A stretch of 5,402 bases of DNA from Chloracidobacterium sp. UBA6041 (GTDB taxonomy: Bacteria > Acidobacteriota > Blastocatellia > Pyrinomonadales > Pyrinomonadaceae): positions 1 to 5,402 of the forward strand of contig DIYZ01000181.1 of assembly GCA_002427845.1 (NCBI GenBank), in the 5' to 3' direction. The translations under genes and the position numbers were made by a program. Below, piece after piece: positions 1 to 5,402 of this stretch. Numbering within the stretch: position 1 is the stretch's first letter; every line of letters begins with the position of its first letter. Below the pieces are notes generated by a model. The model was given only the letters and a program-made list of their open reading frames with translations, ran no database searches and was not told the origin of the DNA.

Positions 1-161
1 TTGTCAAGCAAGCCCTTTGCATGTTAATGGCGCATAGTATTCCGAAGCGCCGGGAGCAAACACGGCATCAAAGCATTGGGAGCATGAGGCCCGGACAATT
101 GGCGGAATATTTGGAAGGCCGGCCCGAAGACAATGGGAAATCTGGGAACGAAAATTTTGTT

Positions 162-191
162 GGGAACAAACAGTCTGACGATGGTGTCTAA
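162..191 (+). promoter_or_regulatory. Candidate ECF-type (sigma-E-like) promoter of the sigma factor gene
   Basis: GGGAAC at 162-167 matches the GGAAC-type -35 element that ECF sigma factors recognise. It is followed, after 17 bases, by TGTCTAA at 185-191, which resembles the GTC-containing -10 element of the same class. Transcription would begin near 197, leaving a leader of roughly 70 bases before the GTG start at 271. Many ECF sigma genes are transcribed from a promoter read by their own product, so positive autoregulation is a reasonable inference. The call rests only on motif and spacing. Confidence 0.45.
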
Positions 192-258
192 CAAATCGGC
201 TGCAACTCGACTGTCGGGGATACGCGCAGCGGCCGTCAACTACTCCGACTCCATCCCC

Positions 259-267
259 AGGGGGTGA
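259..267 (+). promoter_or_regulatory. Strong Shine-Dalgarno that fixes the sigma factor start
   Basis: AGGGGGTGA differs by one base from the full anti-16S complement AGGAGGTGA. Its core ends six bases before the GTG at 271. The next in-frame start candidate, ATG at 307, has only a poor G-rich stretch before it, so the GTG is preferred. Confidence 0.7.
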
Positions 268-270
268 CAG

Positions 271-927
271 GTGAGCTACGGAGAGCCAATAGCCCTCCGC
301 GGGCAAATGGAATTGGAACAGGTTGCGCCTGCCGCCTCCCTTGGATCGCGTCCGACGGCCGAGGCAGAGTTCATTGAAAGACTTAAGCGAGGTGAAGCCG
401 CAGCTTTCGAGGAGTTAGTCTCTCAACGATCCCCCGAGATCTATGGACTACTCTTTCGTTTCACTGAAAATGCGGAAGAAGCGCGAGACTTGACGCAGGA
501 GACTTTTCTGCGCGCCTTCCAAAACATCGGTCGCTTTCGCGGCGAGGCAGACTTGAGAACCTGGATTTATCGGATTGCGATCAACCAGGCACGCAATCGC
601 TGGCGTTGGTGGCGCAGACGCCGTCGCGACGCGACGGTATCGCTGGATGCGACGCAGGGCCACTCGGATCAGACAATGATCGCGACCCTGGCTGAGTCTT
701 CGGAGAATCCGGAACAACAGACCCTGGCGCACGAGCGGGAGTCGGCGTTGCGAGTAGCGCTGCAGAAGGTGGGCCGGGCTTATCGGGAAACAGTGATTCT
801 GCGAGACATCGAGGGCTTTACTTATGAAGAGATTGCCAAAACCCTGGATATCAATGTGGGAACGGTGAAATCGCGATTAGCGCGTGGGCGCGAGGAATTG
901 CGTCGCCGGTTAGAAGGATCTTTGTAA
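271..927 (+). CDS. ECF-family RNA polymerase sigma factor (RpoE-like)
   Basis: This 218-residue protein is an extracytoplasmic-function sigma factor, which directs RNA polymerase to a dedicated promoter set. Domain sigma-2 spans about residues 44-112. It includes the DLTQETFLRAF core-binding helix (73-83), and FRGEADLRTWIYRIAINQARN (89-109) as the -10 melting and recognition segment. A very basic stretch, WRWWRRRRR (111-119), opens the linker. Domain sigma-4 spans about 158-212 with the helix-turn-helix FTYEEIAKTLDINVGTVKSRLARGREELRRRL, which reads the -35 element. Sigma-1 and sigma-3 are absent, as usual for ECF members. About 40 residues precede domain 2, slightly longer than typical. The GTG start is chosen for its strong Shine-Dalgarno. 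The membrane anti-sigma gene downstream is the likely partner. The ECF subgroup and the signal sensed cannot be told from sequence alone, so no gene symbol is given. Confidence 0.95.
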   Translation: MSYGEPIALRGQMELEQVAPAASLGSRPTAEAEFIERLKRGEAAAFEELVSQRSPEIYGLLFRFTENAEEARDLTQETFLRAFQNIGRFRGEADLRTWIYRIAINQARNRWRWWRRRRRDATVSLDATQGHSDQTMIATLAESSENPEQQTLAHERESALRVALQKVGRAYRETVILRDIEGFTYEEIAKTLDINVGTVKSRLARGREELRRRLEGSL

Positions 928-932
928 TTGCG

Positions 933-1013
933 GAATTCGGATTTGGGATTTCGGATTGGGCCTTTGGCTTTGCTCTTGCAAATCCGCATTCCGAAATCCG
1001 CATTCCGAAATTC
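933..1013. repeat. Imperfect inverted repeat of GGATTTCGGATT-type units (hairpin)
   Basis: The left arm, 933-960, and the right arm, 985-1013, are complementary at about 24 of 28 positions with a 24-base loop. Both are made of short AT/CGG units such as GGATTTCGGATT. The structure begins within six bases of the sigma stop codon, so an RNA hairpin could end or attenuate sigma transcription. There is no following T-run, so it is not a standard intrinsic terminator. It resembles the degenerate intergenic repeat families common in some Acidobacteriota-like genomes; that comparison is from memory. Confidence 0.7.
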
Positions 1014-1251
1014 TATGGCGGATGGCCGACCCGCCCCGGCTCACACAAACTCGGTGCCAAATGGGTCGAAGTGAGAAAACGGCGGGACTGAGGCGGAGAG
1101 TAACTCGAAGATGAAAGCGAATTTGAAACGTGGCCAGCAACACCCGTTGAAGCGTCGCTTGAAATCAACACCGGTCACTTTTCATCTGGAACCAGTCGAA
1201 GTTGCTTCTTTCAAAAAAAGAGGAGCAGCCGGGGTCGGCCGGCCATCCGTA

Positions 1252-1284
1252 GAATTTCGGATTGCGAAATTCGGATTTCGGATT
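1252..1284 (+). repeat. Third copy of the GGATTTCGGATT-type repeat
   Basis: The stretch is built from GAATTTCGGATT followed by GAAATTCGGATTTCGGATT. It has the same orientation and composition as the left arm at 933-960, so it is a further copy of the same family. It ends 29 bases before the anti-sigma start codon. Confidence 0.7.
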
Positions 1285-1313
1285 AAGACAAGTGGCAATT
1301 TCCAATATTAGTT

Positions 1314-2105
1314 ATGAACTGCGAAGAAACCACCCAGTTGCTTTCACAATACCTCGATGACGCGTTGTCGCTGCCTACGCGCGTCGCAGTTGATGAGCAC
1401 CTGCACCGTTGCCCCGTCTGTCGCGCGCACCATGCTGAGTTGCATTCAATTACGCGCAGTCTCGGCCAACTCGCTCGTCCGGTGGCGCTGTCGACGCTCG
1501 CTTCCTCGATCACTGATGCCCTGTTGATTGAAGCCGCCGCCCAGCGTCAGGCTCCGCAGCGCTCCTGGCGTGAGAGCATGGCGCTGTGGCTGGAACCTCG
1601 GTTAATGCCATATGGCGTCGGCTCCCTGGCGTCACTCATACTTTTTGTTTCCATGTTTGCCGCGCTCCGTCCGCACTTCGTAGCCCTTCAGGAAGCGGCA
1701 AGACAAAGCAATTCCCTGCTCGCGTTGCGGACCGCCGGCTACGACCTCAATCAGCCGGTGACTCCGGAAGACTTCTCTTCGCGGCGGGCCCCGTTTGCAG
1801 CGCAATCACCGAGCCTCGATCCGGGCGGCGCTCTTGCAGCGCTCACCGGAGCTAACGCGCGTCCGCATCTGGACGTCAATCAGGATGCTGATGACATGGT
1901 TGTTGTGGCAGATGTCTTTAGTAACGGCTCGGCGTCGTTGGCTGATGTCGTACAAGCGCCACGCGATCGCCAAATGCTCGCGGATTTTGAAGTTGCACTA
2001 CGACAAAGCGCGGCTTTCGTTCCGGCTTCTTTGGATCGCCGGCCGGATACAATGCGAGTGGTCTTTACCGTGCAGAAGGTTGACGTCCGCGAACGTAGTT
2101 TCTAA
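1314..2105 (+). CDS. Membrane-anchored zinc-finger anti-sigma factor with a possible TonB-C-like domain
   Basis: This 263-residue protein begins with a ZAS (zf-HC2) domain. Cys3, His29, Cys33 and Cys36 form the H-x3-C-x2-C zinc site within HLHRCPVC, which normally grips the partner ECF sigma factor. A variable linker leads to a single membrane segment at about residues 101-118 (GVGSLASLILFVSMFAAL). The ZAS domain should be cytoplasmic and residues 119-263 extracytoplasmic. The last ~70 residues (193-260) read VVVADVFSNGSASLADVV, then an Asp/Leu-rich helix, FVPASLDRRPD and MRVVFTVQKVDV. This order resembles the TonB C-terminal fold and is inferred only by eye. The partner is presumably the ECF sigma encoded upstream. 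The ATG is the first good start and fits the N-terminal Cys, but no clear Shine-Dalgarno precedes it. The anti-sigma role is firm; the C-terminal domain call is tentative. Confidence 0.88.
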   Translation: MNCEETTQLLSQYLDDALSLPTRVAVDEHLHRCPVCRAHHAELHSITRSLGQLARPVALSTLASSITDALLIEAAAQRQAPQRSWRESMALWLEPRLMPYGVGSLASLILFVSMFAALRPHFVALQEAARQSNSLLALRTAGYDLNQPVTPEDFSSRRAPFAAQSPSLDPGGALAALTGANARPHLDVNQDADDMVVVADVFSNGSASLADVVQAPRDRQMLADFEVALRQSAAFVPASLDRRPDTMRVVFTVQKVDVRERSF

Positions 2106-2175
2106 CCATCCAGTCGGCGATAAATCAAAAGATTCGCTCAACCTCACAAGCGCTCTTACGCTCAACTTTGAAAGT

Positions 2176-2314
2176 CTCATGGTTGGGAAGGGGGTATACC
2201 CCCGCTTCTCCGAAGAAATTCAAGTGAAGAATAATTATGGAGATGGGCTTTGCTCACTTTGCTTGAATGTCTTTGCTACTTGCGGCGGGGGTATACCCCC
2301 TTCCTGACCATGAG
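2176..2314. repeat. 139-bp inverted repeat carrying two GGGGGTATACCCCC palindromes
   Basis: The outer arms, 2176-2205 and 2285-2314, are inverted copies matching at 28 of 30 positions. Each contains the perfect 14-base palindrome GGGGGTATACCCCC (2190-2203 and 2287-2300). Weaker inverted similarity continues inward, with ATTCAAG at 2218-2224 facing CTTGAAT at 2262-2268, giving arms of about 55 bases with a small indel around an AT-rich centre. The layout fits a small non-autonomous mobile repeat (MITE-like), a bidirectional hairpin, or a paired protein-binding site. No target-site duplication is evident at its edges and there is no open reading frame inside. Confidence 0.85.
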
Positions 2315-2373
2315 GTTATGAGTGTTGAGTGTGATCAGCGACTCTTCACCTCACTACCCGATCAGGCACTCGC

Positions 2374-2402
2374 TTGACGCACTGAACTGCGCATGTTAGT
2401 TT
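2374..2402 (+). promoter_or_regulatory. Candidate housekeeping-type promoter of the gcv operon
   Basis: TTGACG at 2374-2379 is a near-consensus -35 element. Seventeen bases later lies TAGTTT (2397-2402), a weak -10 element. The AT-rich stretch with TATATT at 2420-2425 is an alternative -10 but has no good -35 at the right distance. Either would give a leader of about 40-65 bases before gcvT. Tentative. Confidence 0.3.
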
Positions 2403-2471
2403 GCGGCTTCACCCTAGTTTATATTTACTTTGATCAAAATCGGGTTAGTGGAATAGTCCGAAACCACGCGC

Positions 2472-3593
2472 GTGACTGCTGTCGCCTCAGAACTCAAACA
2501 AACACCACTCAACGCCATGCACCGCCGTCTGGGTGGTCGAATGGTGGACTTCGGCGGTTGGGACATGCCGGTCCAATATCCGGCCGGTACAATCGAGGAA
2601 CACCTGCGCACTCGTAAGCATGCGGGACTCTTTGATGTTTCGCACATGGGCGAAATTGACGTGCGCGGCGCAGACGCGATTGCCCTGGTCAATTACCTTA
2701 CTTCGAATGACGCCGCTAAGCTTGTTGACGGCCAGGCTCAATACTCCGCACTCACAACGCCTGCAGGAACCGTCATTGACGATCTTCTTGTCTACAGTTT
2801 TGCGGGCGATCACTTGTTGCTTGTTGTGAATGCGGGAACGACCACTAAGGATTGGGAATGGATAACATCACATCATCGCGACGAGTCGGTCACACTCAAG
2901 AATGTTAGCTCAGATTATTGCCAGTTGGCGTTGCAAGGACCGGACGCGCTGGGGATTCTGCAAAAGTTGACAGATTTGCCGTTGGCAGAAATTAACTACT
3001 ATCACTTTGTCGCAGGTTCGGTCGATGGCGTTCCCTCAATCGTCTCGCGCACTGGCTACACCGGAGAAGACGGTTTTGAAGTTTACGCGGCCGCGGATAA
3101 AGCTGAACAGCTTTGGAACAAGATGCTCGATGCGGGAAATTGCGGATCAGATACGGGAGTCCTTCCCTGTGGCCTCGCGGCCCGCAATACTCTTCGGCTC
3201 GAGGCGGGCATGGCGCTTTACGGACACGAGATCGACGAAACGACCACGCTGCTGGAAGCTAATCTCGGCTGGATCTGCAAACTAAACAAAGGTGACTTTA
3301 TCGGCCGCGAACGGCTCGCAGAGCAGAAACAAGCAGGTGTCCACAAGCGACTGGTCGGATTCGAAGTGACCGAGCGCGGTATTGCGCGCGACGGACAGGA
3401 CGTAGTGATCAATGGCGAGCGAATCGGTAAGGTTACTTCCGGCAGTCCCGCTCCTTACTTGAAAAAGAACATTGGCATGGCGTACGTTCCAACCGCAGTC
3501 GCAACTGAGGGCCGGCAGATACAAATCGATGTTCGCGGCAAACCCGTAAGCGCGCAAATTGTGAAGACGCCTTTTTACAAACGCGAAAAATGA
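2472..3593 (+). CDS. gcvT: Aminomethyltransferase, T protein of the glycine cleavage system
   Basis: This 373-residue cytoplasmic enzyme takes the aminomethyl group held on lipoyl-GcvH, releases ammonia and transfers the one-carbon unit to tetrahydrofolate, giving methylene-THF. The whole protein is alignable by eye to GcvT. TPLNAMHRRLGGRMVDFGGWDMPVQY (11-36) is the N-terminal signature and LFDVSHMGE (53-61) follows. VIDDLLVY (101-108) holds the conserved Asp pair where the catalytic aspartate lies. RTGYTGEDGFE (193-203), LAARNTLRLEAGMALYGHEID (235-255) and SPAPYLKKNIGMAYV (325-339) complete the pattern, with a TPFYKR end. Length is normal for the family. The GTG start is bounded by an in-frame TAG at 2454 and no alternative lies between. 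The later ATG at 2517 would remove the conserved TPL segment. There is no clear Shine-Dalgarno. It is the first gene of the gcvT-gcvH-gcvPA operon. Confidence 0.97.
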   Translation: MTAVASELKQTPLNAMHRRLGGRMVDFGGWDMPVQYPAGTIEEHLRTRKHAGLFDVSHMGEIDVRGADAIALVNYLTSNDAAKLVDGQAQYSALTTPAGTVIDDLLVYSFAGDHLLLVVNAGTTTKDWEWITSHHRDESVTLKNVSSDYCQLALQGPDALGILQKLTDLPLAEINYYHFVAGSVDGVPSIVSRTGYTGEDGFEVYAAADKAEQLWNKMLDAGNCGSDTGVLPCGLAARNTLRLEAGMALYGHEIDETTTLLEANLGWICKLNKGDFIGRERLAEQKQAGVHKRLVGFEVTERGIARDGQDVVINGERIGKVTSGSPAPYLKKNIGMAYVPTAVATEGRQIQIDVRGKPVSAQIVKTPFYKREK

Positions 3594-3599
3594 ATTGTC

Positions 3600-3674
3600 A
3601 GTTTTTAGTTTCGGGTTTCAGCTAGCTGAATCCGAAGACCGAAGCTGCAAACTGAGAACCGAAAAACGAAAACT
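3600..3674. repeat. Imperfect inverted repeat filling the gcvT-gcvH gap
   Basis: Positions 3600-3621 and 3652-3674 are inverted copies matching at 17 of 23 aligned positions. Nested inside, TTCAGCTAGCTGAA (3617-3630) is a perfect palindrome. With outer CGGG/TCCG pairs it extends to a hairpin spanning 3612-3634. The two folds are mutually exclusive in part. The right arm ends directly against the gcvH Shine-Dalgarno. It may be another member of a degenerate intergenic repeat family and is not followed by a T-run, so it is unlikely to be a terminator inside this operon. Confidence 0.6.
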
Positions 3675-3676
3675 AC

Positions 3677-3681
3677 GGAGG
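3677..3681 (+). promoter_or_regulatory. Shine-Dalgarno of gcvH
   Basis: GGAGG lies four bases before the ATG at 3686. It is the strongest ribosome site in the operon, consistent with the H protein being needed in excess over the enzymes it serves. It abuts the right arm of the intergenic inverted repeat. Confidence 0.75.
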
Positions 3682-3685
3682 CATC

Positions 3686-4078
3686 ATGGCTAACGTTCCG
3701 GAAGATTTACACTACAGCAAAGATCACGAGTGGGTCCGAGTTGAAGGCAACACCGCCGTCGTCGGCATCACCGATTACGCCCAGAATTCGCTGGGAGACG
3801 TTGTCTACGTCGAAGTGCCGAAAGCGGGCGATGTGTTTGCCGCTAACGAGTCTTTCGGTTCGGTGGAATCTGTCAAAGCCGTCTCGGAAGTTTTTTCGCC
3901 GGTGTCCGGTGAGGTAAGCGGAATTAATGAAGCGCTCAACGACGAGCCGGAGAAAGTTAATCAGGATCCATACGGTCAGGGTTGGATGATTCGCGTTGAG
4001 ATGTCGAATCCTGGTGAGGTTGACAGTCTGCTGACTGCTGCGGAATACGAAGATTTCACGAAAGCTGAGACGGAGTAA
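3686..4078 (+). CDS. gcvH: Glycine cleavage system H protein (lipoyl carrier)
   Basis: This 130-residue cytoplasmic protein is the mobile carrier of the glycine cleavage system. Its lipoyl arm receives the aminomethyl group from the P protein and presents it to the T protein. The N-terminus PEDLHYSKDHEWVRVEG (5-21) and GITDYAQNSLGDVVYVEVPKAGD (27-49) are standard H-protein segments. The lipoylation site is Lys64 within FGSVESVKAVSEVFSPVSGEV (57-77). NDEPEKVNQDPYGQGWMIRVE then matches the family's C-terminal half. Length is typical (about 125-130). The ATG has a clear GGAGG before it. The gene lies 92 bases after gcvT, and its stop TAA (4076-4078) is two bases from the gcvPA start. Its last codons contain the gcvPA ribosome site. 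Lipoylation must be supplied by lipoate enzymes encoded elsewhere. No oddities seen. Confidence 0.98.
   Translation: MANVPEDLHYSKDHEWVRVEGNTAVVGITDYAQNSLGDVVYVEVPKAGDVFAANESFGSVESVKAVSEVFSPVSGEVSGINEALNDEPEKVNQDPYGQGWMIRVEMSNPGEVDSLLTAAEYEDFTKAETE
4072..4075 (+). promoter_or_regulatory. Ribosome binding site of gcvPA inside the end of gcvH
   Basis: GGAG lies five bases before the TTG at 4081, within the last codons of gcvH. It supports the TTG start and implies translational coupling of gcvPA to gcvH. Confidence 0.6.
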
Positions 4079-4080
4079 AA

Positions 4081-5402
4081 TTGCGTTACATTCCCAACGC
4101 GCCTGAAGAGCGGGCCGAAATGCTTCACCAGGTCGGCTTAGGCTCGGCCGAAGAACTATTCGATTCCATTCCTAAAAATTTACGCCTGTCCCGTAACCTG
4201 GCCACGCCAGCGGCGCTTTCCGAGATCGAGCTTCTTGCCGGTTTCGAGCAGCTTGCCGCCCGCAATCATGGTGCGCGGCGCACAAGTTTTCTCGGCGCCG
4301 GCGCTTACCAGCATTACATCCCGACGATAGTCGATCACATCATCTCGCGCTCGGAGTTTTTCACGGCTTACACGCCCTACCAACCGGAGATATCCCAGGG
4401 AACGCTGCAGGCAATCTTTGAGTTTCAGACTCTTGTTTGCCAGTTGACAGGAATGGAAGTGGCCAACGCTTCCATGTACGACGGATCGACCGCTCTCGCC
4501 GAAGCAGTGTTAATGGCTGAGCGCGTGACCAGGCGATCGAAAGTCGTCGCCTGCGGCGCGATCCATCCGGAGTATCTCGAAGTAATAACTACTTATGTGC
4601 AGCACGCGGGCATTGAACTGCTCCAGGCCGATGTCGATCCTGCAACCGGACAAACGTCGGGTCAGATAGACATTCTCGACGACAAAACAGCAGCGCTGGT
4701 TGTTCAGTCACCGAATTTTTTTGGCTGTATCGAAGACCTTGCCGCGCTTGCCGATAGGGCACACTCGGTTGGCGCGCTGCTCATTGTCGCTGTCACCGAA
4801 TCCATCTCGCTTGGTTTGTTGAGGTCGCCCGGAGCATGCGGCGCGGACATTGTCGTTGCGGAAGGGCAATCGTTTGGCGTGCCACTTTCTTTTGGTGGTC
4901 CATACGTTGGCCTGTTCGCTACGCGTGAAAGGTATGCGCGGCAGATTCCGGGGCGCCTGGTAGGCGAGGCCTATGACAAGGAAGGACGGCGTGGTTTTGT
5001 TTTGACTCTGGCCACGCGTGAACAACACATCCGGCGCGAGAAAGCCACTTCCAACATTTGCACTAACGAAGGGCTGATCGCGCTGGCGGCAACAGTGTAT
5101 TTGGAAACGATGGGGCGCCGTGGACTGCAAGAGGTTGCCGCGCAGTGTGCACAAAAAACCGCCTATGCAGTCAAGCGCATCGCCGCAATCGAAGGTTTTT
5201 CAGTTCCTTTCACGGCGCCGCGCTTCAATGAGTTTGTTGTTCGCGGGCCAATGCCGGCTAAGGAATTGCTGTCGCGTCTGGCATCGGCGAAGAACATCAC
5301 CGGAGGTCTCGCATTATCCCGATACTACGCGGATCGCGCGAGGGACTTTTTAGTTTGCGTTACTGAACTTAATTCGCGCGCTGAAATTGATGCCCTGGCT
5401 GA
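4081..5402 (+). CDS. gcvPA: Glycine dehydrogenase (decarboxylating) subunit 1, partial at the right edge
   Basis: The frame is open without a stop for 440 codons to the window edge; the family is about 440-450 residues, so only a few residues should be missing. It encodes the alpha half of the split P protein, which with the PLP-binding beta half decarboxylates glycine and loads the aminomethyl group onto GcvH. Landmarks are RYIPNAPEERAEML (2-15), FLGAGAYQHYIP (70-81), EFFTAYTPYQPEISQGTLQ (92-110), NASMYDGSTALAEA (129-142), EGQSFGVPLSFGGPYVGLFA (261-280), FVLTLATREQHIRREK (306-321) and ATSNICTNEGL (322-332). The PLP lysine belongs to the beta subunit, so its absence is expected. The TTG start is chosen because the next residues match the usual family N-terminus and a GGAG precedes it; the next in-frame ATG (4120) would remove that segment. 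gcvPB should follow. Confidence 0.96.
   Translation, partial: MRYIPNAPEERAEMLHQVGLGSAEELFDSIPKNLRLSRNLATPAALSEIELLAGFEQLAARNHGARRTSFLGAGAYQHYIPTIVDHIISRSEFFTAYTPYQPEISQGTLQAIFEFQTLVCQLTGMEVANASMYDGSTALAEAVLMAERVTRRSKVVACGAIHPEYLEVITTYVQHAGIELLQADVDPATGQTSGQIDILDDKTAALVVQSPNFFGCIEDLAALADRAHSVGALLIVAVTESISLGLLRSPGACGADIVVAEGQSFGVPLSFGGPYVGLFATRERYARQIPGRLVGEAYDKEGRRGFVLTLATREQHIRREKATSNICTNEGLIALAATVYLETMGRRGLQEVAAQCAQKTAYAVKRIAAIEGFSVPFTAPRFNEFVVRGPMPAKELLSRLASAKNITGGLALSRYYADRARDFLVCVTELNSRAEIDALA

Larger units (their letters stand above)
1..270. other. Left-edge region without a convincing gene; upstream region of the sigma factor
   Basis: No frame here encodes a protein I recognise. One + frame is open from the left edge to a TAA at 189-191, so the tail of an upstream gene cut by the window cannot be excluded. 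Its translation is polar and low in information, with no family motif. The right half holds the candidate promoter and ribosome binding site of the sigma factor. It also has three TGGGAA units starting at 134, 143 and 161, that is 9 and 18 bases apart. Confidence 0.5.
928..1313. other. Repeat-bearing spacer between sigma and anti-sigma genes
   Basis: Sigma/anti-sigma partners usually overlap or lie a few bases apart; here 386 bases separate them. The spacer contains three related repeat units, two at its start in inverted orientation and one near its end. Positions 1014-1250 between them show no recognisable gene. A 66-codon open frame (1111-1311) exists, but its last third is translated repeat sequence (FRIAKFGFRI), so I do not call it a gene. 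It ends two bases before the anti-sigma ATG, which has no clear Shine-Dalgarno of its own. Confidence 0.6.
2106..2471. other. Non-coding gap with a large inverted repeat and the gcv upstream region
   Basis: No credible gene lies here; open frames that cross it are continuations of shadow frames of the anti-sigma gene. It holds the 139-base inverted repeat at 2176-2314 and a weaker inverted motif (GAGTGTGATC near 2327 against GATCAGGCACTC near 2360). It also holds a candidate sigma-70-type promoter at 2374-2402 and the perfect 10-base palindrome TTTGATCAAA at 2429-2438. I searched by eye for the conserved cores of a glycine riboswitch before gcvT and saw none. Confidence 0.6.

Noticed and set aside
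3..191. Tail of an upstream gene running in from the left edge
   Set aside because: The frame is open to a TAA at 189-191, but the translation has no recognisable motif and would overlap the candidate promoter. Chance openness over about 60 codons is plausible, so it is not called as a gene.
4..306. Minus-strand open frames before and across the sigma factor start
   Set aside because: They overlap the sigma gene start, have no recognisable domains and have compositions typical of shadow frames.
933..1013. Intrinsic terminator after the sigma gene
   Set aside because: The hairpin is imperfect with a 24-base loop and is not followed by a T-run; it is better described as a repeat-derived inverted structure.
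928..1284. CRISPR array
   Set aside because: The repeats are short, degenerate, differently oriented and not separated by spacers of regular length; no cas genes are present.
2190..2300. CsoR/CstR-type metal or sulfide operator
   Set aside because: Those operators place ATAC/GTAT at the outside and C/G tracts facing inward within one short site. Here the TATA is central in each palindrome, and no matching regulator or transporter gene is nearby.
2429..2438. FNR/CRP-type site at TTTGATCAAA
   Set aside because: The half sites TTGAT/ATCAA need a four-base gap to form the FNR consensus; here they overlap with no gap, so the match is only a short AT-rich palindrome.
2106..2471. A glycine riboswitch before gcvT
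   Set aside because: This is the usual place for one, but the conserved aptamer cores (the CCGAAGG-GCAA type and the paired GGAGA segments) are not present. The CTCCGAAG near 2208-2215 is part of the inverted repeat arm and lacks the rest of the motif.

Overview
The window reads as chromosomal DNA of a bacterium with moderate GC content and two gene groups on the + strand. I suspect an Acidobacteriota-type genome (for example Blastocatellia). The reasons are the split P-protein glycine cleavage operon, the ECF sigma/zinc anti-sigma pair, and the degenerate short intergenic repeats built on units like GGATTTCGGATT. This taxonomic guess is inference from style, not from a marker gene.

Layout. 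Positions 1-270 hold no convincing gene, but carry a good candidate ECF-type promoter (about 162-191) and a strong ribosome binding site. An ECF RNA polymerase sigma factor follows (271-927). A 386-base gap (928-1313) contains degenerate repeat units, two of them facing each other as a hairpin. Next is a membrane-anchored zinc-finger anti-sigma factor (1314-2105). Its C-terminal part looks like a TonB-type C-terminal fold. A 366-base non-coding gap (2106-2471) then carries the most striking structure in the window: a 139-base inverted repeat. Each 30-base outer arm contains the perfect palindrome GGGGGTATACCCCC. A possible promoter for the next operon lies after it.

From 2472 to the right edge lies a glycine cleavage operon in the order gcvT (T protein), gcvH (lipoyl carrier H protein), gcvPA (P protein subunit 1, cut by the window edge). 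gcvT and gcvH are separated by 92 bases filled with an imperfect inverted repeat. gcvPA starts at a TTG two bases after the gcvH stop and is probably translationally coupled to it. gcvPB would be expected just beyond the window.

How the genes work together. The sigma factor and membrane anti-sigma factor should form an envelope or stress signalling pair: the anti-sigma holds the sigma at the membrane until a signal releases it. The gcv genes encode the decarboxylating, carrier and aminomethyl-transfer parts of the glycine cleavage system, which produces CO2, ammonia and methylene-tetrahydrofolate. Nothing visible links the two groups functionally. No glycine riboswitch was found before gcvT. 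The genes themselves are ordinary; the unexplained material is the intergenic repeats and the anti-sigma C-terminal domain.
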